From Bacteroidales bacterium (lineage in GTDB: Bacteria > Bacteroidota > Bacteroidia > Bacteroidales > FEN-979), in contig JAFGNY010000251.1 in the NCBI GenBank assembly GCA_016926765.1, positions 1-11,547 on the forward strand: a DNA stretch of 11,547 nucleotides. The letters are read 5' to 3'. Shown piece by piece: positions 5,870 through 11,547 of this stretch. Below the pieces are notes generated by a model. That model was not told the origin of the DNA and did not search any database. It saw nothing but the letters and a program-made list of their open reading frames with translations. The position numbers and the translations under genes are program-made. Each line of letters starts with the position of its first letter. Position 1 is the first letter of the stretch.

Positions 5870-8800
5870 TAGAATCCTCCGAAAGAAATTAGATAAACCA
5901 CAACGATGAAAGCCATAATTTGAAAGAGGTATACCTGCCCGTTTCCGCTATAGATCCGCCGGATTAGTTCAGCAATGGCATGCGACCCTTCCGATACATG
6001 GCCCCAGAACCTTGTAACGCCTGGTTCTGCAAGAAATCCGATCGCTTTCTTGTAAGGGGCGAAAAAGTTGTAGGCAAAATGGGTGGTTTCAGGCCGGAAT
6101 GGGCGTTCGGCGGCAAAGACAATGTTAAATTGTTTCACGCGGTAGGCTTTGCGGTTCATGAACCAAAGCCAAAGGAACACCAGTAAAAAGATCGCAACGA
6201 CCACATACATCACCCAGGTCCCGTTCCAGTAACCGAAGATGCTGGTGGCATATTGCCCCTGCCAGGTGAGCGCACCATCGGGAAAGTAAGGTTTCAGCAT
6301 TTCGCCAATCGGGTGAAGAAGGGAGTTTGGCAGTACCGAAAAGACCATCACGATGATCAGGATGATATACTGAGGAGCCAGGATCCAGAACGGCGCCTCG
6401 TTCACCTTCCGGTGCTCATCTTTGAGCTGGCCGAGGAATATGGTGTGGATCAGCCTGAAGCAATAAAGAAACGCGATGATGCCGGCAAATGAGATCAACG
6501 CTCCCTGAAAGAACCACTCTTTTTCGATTACGGCGTTGGTAAAGATCCATTTTCCTGCAAATCCCGAAAGGGGGGGGATGCCGGCTAAAACGATGATACC
6601 TATTAAGACAGAGATAAAGGTAAATGGCATCCGGGTGATCAGACCTCCCATCCGGTACATCTCCTTGGTTTTGAGTCGCCACACTACACCTCCGATGGCG
6701 AGAAAGAGCAACGCTTTGAAGAGAAAGTGCGTCACAGCGATGGCGATGGCTGCCAGCCAGCCTAAGTGGGAAAAGAGAGCCAATCCGAAAAGGATGTATC
6801 CCAGTACCCCGATACTTGAGTATGCTAAAAGTCGTTTGGCATCCTCCTGGAATGCCGCCATCAGGTTCCCGAGCACGGCAGTGATTGCCCCGATCCAGCT
6901 CAGGATATACAGGATACTTAAAGAGCCGAGGTGTTGTTCACCCATGCGTATTATCAGGATGATCAAACCGAAGACGCCGGCTTTCAGCAGGATCGATGAA
7001 ACCATGGGACTGACGTCGGTTTCGGCTTCGGCATGTGCCCCTGGAAGCCAGATGTGGAGCCCGATAGAAGCGGTCTTCGTCATGAAACCGATGGCCAGCA
7101 GGATAAAGATCAATGGAGCGTAGAGCGGGGCTGTTGCAAGGATATCGAGCACAATGGTTGACTGACCGATAGAAGCGAGGCTGAAGCCGGCAAGGATCAG
7201 GTATGCACCTCCCAGAGAGAAAAGCATGTAACTGAGAGCATGCTCCATCGATTTCTTCCCGCGGATGATCAGAAAATAGGAACCGGCGGTCATGACCTCC
7301 CATGCAAAGAAAAACTCCAGCGTGGTTTTAGCTTCCACCAATCCGATCAGTCCGGCAAACATCATCAGGGCGGTGGGATAGAATCCGATTCTCTTCCCTT
7401 TGTATGCATACCCGGCAAGCAGGGTGAGGATACCGCCCACCAGGAAGATGGCGGAAAATACCATGTCAAACCCGTTGAGGTCGGGATAGAGGTAATAGAA
7501 ATAAAAACCCATCCCTGCTATTGCCAGGGTGTTTTTAATGTAAACAGGTAAAAAGTCAATGAGAAAAAACCCAAGGGCAAATGCCAGCGGAATGAGGTTG
7601 ATCAGGGATCCGTAGCTACTCAGGTGGGTAGCGTAGTACCCTGTAACGAATGTGGCTAATCCAAAGATTCCCAAAGGAATGTATTGGTTCCAGCCGACCC
7701 TCAGCGGCTCGCCGGCAGGGGCTTCCAGCTTCATGGCATAACCAAGCCAACGAAAAAGATAGACCCCTTCAAGCAGGGAAGCAACCAGGATAGCCCCCAG
7801 CCAGAAAAACTGTCCTGATCCGGCCAATTGCATGATCAGCTCCCATTTTCCATAGAATGCGGGAAAGGGAGGGAAGCCGAGGAGCAAAAAGACAAAAAGG
7901 CTGAAGAGGAAAAGTAACAGCCGGTTCTGCCTGATCACCGACCATTCGCGGATATGGGTTTTATTCAGGATTCCGGAGATCCAGAACAGTCCTGCTTTGG
8001 CCAGGTAGTGGCTGATCAGGAGGGAAGCGGCAATCAAACCAAACTGGTTCCCCAGGAAATGGGAGAGACCGATCACTCCGGTGATCAGTCCGATCTGTCC
8101 GACGGAGGAGTAACCGAGCAACCGGTTAGGATGGGTTTGTTTCAGGGCAAGGAGGTTGGAAAAGAAAAAGGTGCCAATGCCGATGGTGGTCAGGATCTGG
8201 AAGAAAACCGGCGGCGCAATCGGAAGGAGTTTGTAGACGACATAGAGCATGGCGCTGGCAGAGGCAGTGGAGATGAGCATGCCGATCCCGCCGGGAACAC
8301 TCTCATACACATCCAGCCCCCATCCGTTTGCCGGAAAAGGCTTAAGTTCAACGATTACGGCTATCAGGATGAAGAAGAGCGCTACGGTGATCCCTTTCCA
8401 TGCTTCGATGTTGACGCGAATGGTGTCATCGAGGTTCAGTGTACCGGTAAAATGGTAGAAGAAGATGATGCCCAGCAGCAGGATGCCGGCTACGATACCG
8501 GTGGCCAGCATGTATTTGAATCCGGCGGAGATGGTTTTCTGATGGGGATTCAAGATGATGATGCCTGCGGTGGCGATGCTGCTGATCTCCATGAATACGA
8601 ATAGGTTGAAGAGGTCGCGGGTCATGATGATCACGTTGAGTCCCATGATCAGGATCAGCAGGATAACAAAGGCGTTGACTCCGCTCTTCATCAGGGTGCG
8701 GTAGAGAAAAAGTGTTCCGAAAAGTCCTGCAAGGTTGACGAGGGAAAGGAAAAAAGCCTCTTCGAACCCCATCAGCAGGTTGATGGAGAAGGGAGGCCGG

Positions 8801-8997
8801 AAGCCAGCCGTGAAGACCATGGCAGCGGATTGCTCCCCGAACCACAATCCCATAAACCAGGAAACAGAGATATAGGAAGCAAAAGCCATTGTGGCAAGGG
8901 TGATCACTCCGGCAACTTTCCGAAGGGGTTTTCCCAGGATTCCCAAGGCAAAGGCAATGCCCAGCAACGAGACAACGAGGTAGACAGGTGTTACCAT
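5869..8997 (-). CDS. Tandem fused NuoL/M/N-type (MnhD/MbxH+H') antiporter subunit, 1042 aa
   Basis: A very long membrane protein made of two antiporter-like units, each about 480 residues, followed by a C-terminal extension. Unit 1 (about 1-485) has the buried Glu137 (FMEISS), Lys219 (VELKPFP), His330/Lys334 and Lys384 (FPPFPAFYGKW), but no lysine in the helix around 238-255 that normally carries the second one. Unit 2 (about 490-945) has the full set: Glu567 (AWE), Lys641, LHIWLPGAHAEAE (647-659), Lys672, His757/Lys761 and Lys816 (GIPPLSGFAGKW). Residues about 950-1042 contain an amphipathic stretch and a last membrane helix, resembling the lateral-helix tail of NuoL or MbhI. Proton-translocation residues in both halves imply two ion channels. 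Even-numbered helix bundles make a head-to-tail fusion topologically easy. No internal stop or frame change separates the halves. The start overlaps mnhC by 7 bp. Confidence 0.93.
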   Translation of the reverse strand: MVTPVYLVVSLLGIAFALGILGKPLRKVAGVITLATMAFASYISVSWFMGLWFGEQSAAMVFTAGFRPPFSINLLMGFEEAFFLSLVNLAGLFGTLFLYRTLMKSGVNAFVILLILIMGLNVIIMTRDLFNLFVFMEISSIATAGIIILNPHQKTISAGFKYMLATGIVAGILLLGIIFFYHFTGTLNLDDTIRVNIEAWKGITVALFFILIAVIVELKPFPANGWGLDVYESVPGGIGMLISTASASAMLYVVYKLLPIAPPVFFQILTTIGIGTFFFSNLLALKQTHPNRLLGYSSVGQIGLITGVIGLSHFLGNQFGLIAASLLISHYLAKAGLFWISGILNKTHIREWSVIRQNRLLLFLFSLFVFLLLGFPPFPAFYGKWELIMQLAGSGQFFWLGAILVASLLEGVYLFRWLGYAMKLEAPAGEPLRVGWNQYIPLGIFGLATFVTGYYATHLSSYGSLINLIPLAFALGFFLIDFLPVYIKNTLAIAGMGFYFYYLYPDLNGFDMVFSAIFLVGGILTLLAGYAYKGKRIGFYPTALMMFAGLIGLVEAKTTLEFFFAWEVMTAGSYFLIIRGKKSMEHALSYMLFSLGGAYLILAGFSLASIGQSTIVLDILATAPLYAPLIFILLAIGFMTKTASIGLHIWLPGAHAEAETDVSPMVSSILLKAGVFGLIILIIRMGEQHLGSLSILYILSWIGAITAVLGNLMAAFQEDAKRLLAYSSIGVLGYILFGLALFSHLGWLAAIAIAVTHFLFKALLFLAIGGVVWRLKTKEMYRMGGLITRMPFTFISVLIGIIVLAGIPPLSGFAGKWIFTNAVIEKEWFFQGALISFAGIIAFLYCFRLIHTIFLGQLKDEHRKVNEAPFWILAPQYIILIIVMVFSVLPNSLLHPIGEMLKPYFPDGALTWQGQYATSIFGYWNGTWVMYVVVAIFLLVFLWLWFMNRKAYRVKQFNIVFAAERPFRPETTHFAYNFFAPYKKAIGFLAEPGVTRFWGHVSEGSHAIAELIRRIYSGNGQVYLFQIMAFIVVVYLISFGGF

Positions 8998-9362
8998 TTC
9001 AGGTCGTTAAAGCGGTGAATATCCAGCGTTTTTTTTGTTTCAAACAGTTTCATGGCATATACCAGCAGCAAGGCGGTAACCCCCAACCCAATGACGATAG
9101 CTGTAAGTACCAGCGCCTGAGGCAATGGATCGACGATCTTCGAGGCGGTATCTTTCTGTAAAGCAAGGGTATCGAGTATAGGTGCTGTGCGGTTCCGGAT
9201 GTAACCGATCGCAACGATCACGATGTGGGTTCCTGTATCGAAGAGGGAGAAGCTGATGATGATCCGAAGGATGTTTTTCCGGGTGATGATCCCCCAAAGT
9301 CCGATGAGGATCAGCAGAAATCCCAGGTTCATGGCAATGTATTCCAAAGAAAACCAATGCAT
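8991..9362 (-). CDS. mnhC: MnhC/MbxG-like (NuoK-type) antiporter subunit
   Basis: A 123-residue protein with three hydrophobic segments, homologous to Mrp antiporter subunit C and to NuoK. The signature DPLPQALVLTAIVIG lies at 78-92. The first helix (about 8-25) and the RKNILRIIIS turn (28-37) also fit. As usual for the Mrp branch, the buried TM2 glutamate of NuoK is missing; this stretch reads SFSLFDTGTHI. The start directly follows the stop of the preceding gene (TAG then ATG), and its own stop overlaps the fused antiporter gene by 7 bp, so it should be translated as part of the same mRNA. In Mbx and Mbh complexes this subunit sits between the MnhB-like and MnhD-like subunits. Confidence 0.92.
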   Translation of the reverse strand: MHWFSLEYIAMNLGFLLILIGLWGIITRKNILRIIISFSLFDTGTHIVIVAIGYIRNRTAPILDTLALQKDTASKIVDPLPQALVLTAIVIGLGVTALLLVYAMKLFETKKTLDIHRFNDLKW

Positions 9363-10067
9363 CTATCTGTTCTTTTGGGTTTGTTGTAAATGTCCGATGA
9401 TATTAGTCAGTTCCGAGCCAACTTTCAGTCCGATGAAGATATAAAGGAGCGGGATTACTCCGGCACTTAGAAGTGCACCAAATGTTCCCAGGTCGAGGAT
9501 CCGGTTATCAAGGAACCCTCCTGCCAGGAAAATACCGAGGAGTCCGATCAGGACAAAGGCCACCCCTGAAACGGACTCCACCATTGCAATGATCCGGTGG
9601 TTCAGCTTACTTAGCGGGTCGGCTAGCAGGAGCAGTACAAAGGCTGAAGCGATGATCGCCCCTCCCTGAAATCCTCCCCCGGGGGTTAAGTGGCCGTTCA
9701 CAAACACATAGATCCCCAAAACAAGCATAAAGGGGATCAGGAGCTTGGAGGCCGTGGAAAGAATCTCACTTGCAGGCATCAGCCGGTCGGTCTGTTCAGG
9801 CGATTCGGAATGGAACAGGGAAAGAAAAAAGCCGATAATGGCGGCGGTGACAAACAGGATTGTCACCTCCCCAAGTGTGTCAAAACCACGGTAGGTGACA
9901 ACCACTGCAGTGACCAGGTTGGCTGCGCCCACTTCAGTTGGGCCGTTGGTGGCGTAATGTTCTGCGACAGGACTGAGGGATTCGGCCGGATGCCAGGCGT
10001 TCACCAGCGTGAATGCGATTACCGCAAAGGCAGCAAGGACGATCAGGAAGAGGCTATTTCTCAGCAT
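9363..10067 (-). CDS. mnhB: Fused MbhE-like and MnhB-like membrane subunit
   Basis: A 234-residue membrane protein that joins two subunits kept separate in archaeal Mbh. Residues about 1-88 match MbhE and the C-terminal part of MrpA: a first helix, then NLVTAVVVTYRGFDTLGEVT (50-69) with Asp63 and Glu67. Residues about 100-225 are the MnhB/MbhF domain, recognisable from ASKLLIPFMLVLGIYVFVNG (106-125) followed by HLTPGGGFQGGAI (126-138), and four hydrophobic segments. These subunits form part of the Na+-translocating Mrp module that couples to the H+-translocating antiporter units. Its start overlaps the DUF4040 gene by 14 bp. An MnhB-only annotation would miss the first domain. Confidence 0.9.
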   Translation of the reverse strand: MLRNSLFLIVLAAFAVIAFTLVNAWHPAESLSPVAEHYATNGPTEVGAANLVTAVVVTYRGFDTLGEVTILFVTAAIIGFFLSLFHSESPEQTDRLMPASEILSTASKLLIPFMLVLGIYVFVNGHLTPGGGFQGGAIIASAFVLLLLADPLSKLNHRIIAMVESVSGVAFVLIGLLGIFLAGGFLDNRILDLGTFGALLSAGVIPLLYIFIGLKVGSELTNIIGHLQQTQKNR

Positions 10068-10305
10068 CGTTTCGTTGGATTTTATTCAATACATAAAAAA
10101 AGATGATCGTGGTCAATCCGCTTCCAATAGCCGCTTCGGTTAATGCTACATCAGGGGCATCCAGGAGCAGGTATAGAATGGATGCAAAGAGGCTGACGAC
10201 TCCTGCCGACAGGATTGCCACTTTGAGGTTACGGTGATAGAGAGCGATGAATGCCATGATGAGGATGATGATCCCCAACACGATGCTGATGATAAGGTAG
10301 ATCAT
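10054..10305 (-). CDS. DUF4040/MbhD-like (NuoJ-type) membrane subunit
   Basis: A small 83-residue membrane protein with three hydrophobic segments. It carries the motif DAPDVALTEAAIGSG (49-63), including Glu57, found in MbhD, MbxD and the corresponding segment of MrpA. It is predicted to shape an ion path between the antiporter units and the Mrp module. The start overlaps the mnhG stop as ATGA. It lies between mnhG and the MbhE+MnhB fusion, which is the A-B-C-D order of Mbh/Mbx operons. Function is inferred from family and position. Confidence 0.9.
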   Translation of the reverse strand: MIYLIISIVLGIIILIMAFIALYHRNLKVAILSAGVVSLFASILYLLLDAPDVALTEAAIGSGLTTIIFFYVLNKIQRNDAEK

Positions 10306-10658
10306 GGCTTGATGGCGTTAGGTTCCTGTTGCTGTTGGTTGTCGTGGCTCAGGTCATCCTGCACGGAATTTTTTGACAGAGAAATTCCCGAACGATGAGC
10401 TGCCCTGCTGATGACATGGGAAGAGACAGGGTTGGTGATGATCACAAAGACGATCAGGATCACTAGTTTTCCTGACCAGTTGGGATAGATCAGAGCAATC
10501 CCGAACAGGGTAAGCAGGGTTCCCAGCGTGGAGGCTTTTGTCCCCGACTGGATCCGGTTATAGAGGTCGGGCATTCTCACCAGCCCAAGAGATCCCAGAA
10601 AAAGGAAGAGAGATCCGATGAGGGTGATACAGGCTCCAATGATGGATAGTGTCTCCAT
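10302..10658 (-). CDS. mnhG: MnhG/MbxC-like Na+/H+ antiporter subunit
   Basis: A 118-residue, three-helix protein of the Mrp subunit G family. The diagnostic segment RMPDLYNRIQSGTKASTLG lies at 28-46, between hydrophobic segments at about 6-26 and 47-60, with a third at about 64-76. The last 30 residues form a hydrophilic Gln/Asp/Asn-rich tail, longer than needed for the fold and probably cytoplasmic. The start abuts the mnhF stop with no spacer, and the stop overlaps the next gene as ATGA. It belongs to the small-subunit set (E-F-G) forming the distal end of the membrane arm. Confidence 0.93.
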   Translation of the reverse strand: METLSIIGACITLIGSLFLFLGSLGLVRMPDLYNRIQSGTKASTLGTLLTLFGIALIYPNWSGKLVILIVFVIITNPVSSHVISRAAHRSGISLSKNSVQDDLSHDNQQQQEPNAIKP

Positions 10659-10919
10659 TTACAGGCTTTTTTCAAGAAATTTGGCAATGATGATGACTCC
10701 AAGAAAACTCAACAATCCATAAACAATGGCGATGTCGAGGTAAATGATCCGGTTGGCAAACCAGGCAATCAGGGCGATCAACCCGATCGAAGAGATGGTC
10801 ATGACGTCGAACGAGATAATCCGGTCGAATGTGGAAGGACCCTTTAAAAACCGGAATAATGATAAAAGCATCGACAGCAGGATGACCACTGCGGCGATGA
10901 TCAGGATAGTATTAACCAT
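10659..10919 (-). CDS. mnhF: MnhF/MbxB-like Na+/H+ antiporter subunit
   Basis: An 86-residue protein with three hydrophobic segments, matching the Mrp subunit F family. RFLKGPSTFDRIISFD (23-38) corresponds to the family GP-x3-DR-x4-D signature, with Asp32 and Asp38. YLDIAIVYGLLSFLG (60-74) covers the last helix with its conserved Asp62. The ATG overlaps the mnhE stop by 8 bp and no Shine-Dalgarno sequence is visible. It is part of the Na+-linked membrane module of the complex. Confidence 0.93.
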   Translation of the reverse strand: MVNTILIIAAVVILLSMLLSLFRFLKGPSTFDRIISFDVMTISSIGLIALIAWFANRIIYLDIAIVYGLLSFLGVIIIAKFLEKSL

Positions 10920-11406
10920 AAATGACCTCCAGGTATTTTTCGAATTTACGGACGATATGTTCTGTGGGATCCTCCTGGTCTTTCGTGACTACGTCAATCC
11001 AGTGGATATATAAAAATTCATCGGTGATTTCAACCGTAAAAGTACCTGGAGTCAGGGTGATCGAGTTGGCCAGAATCATCCGGCCCATCCTGGATTTCAG
11101 TTTTGTTTTTACTTTCACAATACCCGGACGGATGGGAAGTGTAGGAGAGAGAACACGCCAGGCAACATCCAGGTTGGATTTGACGAGTTCGCCTATGAAT
11201 ACAAAGATATAGAGGATGGTGTATATCATAGCTTTGGGGCTAAGATGCAATTCGGTGAAGAGATCCGATTTCCGGGCAAAGAGCAGCGACACCAGGCCGG
11301 CAACGATGACTCCGGTGATCACCATCGATGGATCAAAGGTGCTGGTCAGCATCAGCCAGATGGCAATTAATAAAAGAAATGTGACGATCAAATTTTTCGA
11401 ACGCAT
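10912..11406 (-). CDS. mnhE: MnhE/MbxA-like Na+/H+ antiporter subunit, first gene of the cluster
   Basis: A 164-residue membrane subunit of the Mrp E family, when read from the ATG at 11406. An upstream in-frame ATG at 11502 would add 32 mostly polar residues. I prefer 11406 because family members begin right before the first helix (MRSKNLIVTFLLL) and are about 160 residues long. Helices fall at about 5-20, 27-43 and 59-75. The soluble part carries PIRPGIVKVKTKL (91-103), the signature ANSITLTPGTFTVEI (113-127), and LYIHWID (132-138). In the Mbh and Mbx families this subunit lies at the far end of the membrane arm. It opens the operon; the sequence ahead is AT-rich and lacks a clear Shine-Dalgarno site. 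Confidence 0.93.
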   Translation of the reverse strand: MRSKNLIVTFLLLIAIWLMLTSTFDPSMVITGVIVAGLVSLLFARKSDLFTELHLSPKAMIYTILYIFVFIGELVKSNLDVAWRVLSPTLPIRPGIVKVKTKLKSRMGRMILANSITLTPGTFTVEITDEFLYIHWIDVVTKDQEDPTEHIVRKFEKYLEVIYG

Positions 11407-11414
11407 TGATATAA

Positions 11415-11426
11415 ATGTATTTACAT
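11415..11426. repeat. Small inverted repeat ATGTA-tt-TACAT close to the mnhE start
   Basis: Arms of 5 bp (11415-11419 and 11422-11426) are separated by 2 bp, and the site lies 9 to 20 bp upstream of the preferred mnhE start. It could be a regulator half-site pair or just AT-rich chance; the arms are short and the region has low complexity. Confidence 0.3.
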
Positions 11427-11505
11427 ATTTTATTTTAATCAGATTTTCCGGGTGTAAACTTACAGAGAAAGAGCTGATTAAATCGTTTTCTGCGGATAAC
11501 ATTCG

Positions 11506-11517
11506 GGTTTATAAACC
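11506..11517. repeat. Perfect 12-bp palindrome GGTTTATAAACC in the operon leader
   Basis: The sequence is self-complementary over all 12 bases and lies about 100 bp upstream of the preferred mnhE start. Its symmetry without a loop suits a dimeric DNA-binding protein better than an RNA hairpin. No second copy was noticed elsewhere in the window, so an operator role is speculative. Confidence 0.35.
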
Positions 11518-11547
11518 TGTTTTGAATCGTTAGATTTATTAGCACCA

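Larger units (their letters stand above)
11407..11547 (-). promoter_or_regulatory. Putative leader/promoter region of the complex operon
   Basis: This stretch lies ahead of the first gene of the cluster and is AT-rich near the start codon. It holds two small palindromes (11415-11426 and 11506-11517). No good match to the Bacteroidota promoter (TTG, about 20 bp, TAnnTTTG) was found; the closest is TAAGTTTA on the minus strand without a convincing upstream element. No gene is evident, and the region continues beyond the window edge. The regulatory role is inferred from position only. Confidence 0.35.

Noticed and set aside
11455..11470. TAAGTTTA on the minus strand as a Bacteroidota -7 element
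   Set aside because: The last base differs from TAnnTTTG and no TTG lies at the right distance upstream, so it is too weak to call.
11407..11502. Extended start of the MnhE-like gene at 11502
   Set aside because: The extra 32 residues are polar and not part of the family, while the ATG at 11406 gives the usual length and begins at the first helix.

Overview
The window holds one long, tightly packed minus-strand gene cluster, read from right to left. It encodes a complete membrane-bound respiratory complex of the Mrp-antiporter/[NiFe]-hydrogenase/complex I superfamily, plus the 5' part of one more minus-strand gene at the left edge. I found no convincing plus-strand gene. The host is probably an anaerobic or facultative Bacteroidota member. 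This rests on the lack of Shine-Dalgarno sites before most genes, on degenerate 7-bp-period repeats in the two large gaps, and on a dihydroorotate-dehydrogenase-like protein I associate with that phylum. The lineage is an inference, at roughly 0.7 confidence.

Layout in transcription order (right to left). (1) About 11407-11547: leader with two small palindromes. (2) 10912-11406 to 8991-9362: six small Mrp/MbhA-G-type membrane subunits (MnhE, MnhF, MnhG, a DUF4040/MbhD-like subunit, a fused MbhE+MnhB subunit, MnhC). (3) 5869-8997: a 1042-residue protein containing two complete NuoL/M/N (MnhD)-type antiporter subunits. (4) 4958-5869 NuoH-like, 4304-4945 NuoB-like, 3661-4200 NuoC-like and 2478-3668 NuoD-like subunits. 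(5) 668-2476: a fused electron-input protein, with a NuoI-type 2[4Fe-4S] ferredoxin followed by a GltD/NfnB-type 2[4Fe-4S]-FAD-NAD(P)H module. (6) 1-562: a partial dihydroorotate-dehydrogenase-like flavoprotein. Most junctions abut or overlap. The exceptions are gaps of 103 bp and about 105 bp, both filled with heptad repeats.

The order matches the archaeal Mbx/Mbs (sulfane-sulfur reductase) arrangement A-B-C-D-F-G-H-H'-M-J-K-L-N, as I remember it, rather than hydrogenase (Mbh/Ech) or canonical Nuo operons. The residues agree. The NuoD-like subunit lacks both CxxC pairs of a [NiFe] site and also the His/Tyr pair of the quinone site. The NuoB-like subunit keeps only three of the four cluster ligands, with Gly in place of the second Cys of the tandem pair. 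The complex is therefore neither a hydrogenase nor a quinone reductase on sequence grounds.

The distinctive part is the fused NAD(P)H module. The predicted machine carries electrons between NAD(H), possibly ferredoxin, and a site-differentiated [4Fe-4S] cluster, and couples this to Na+/H+ movement through two antiporter units and an Mrp-type module. Whether it works as NADH-linked sulfane-sulfur or disulfide reductase or as ion-pumping ferredoxin:NAD+ oxidoreductase cannot be settled from the sequence.
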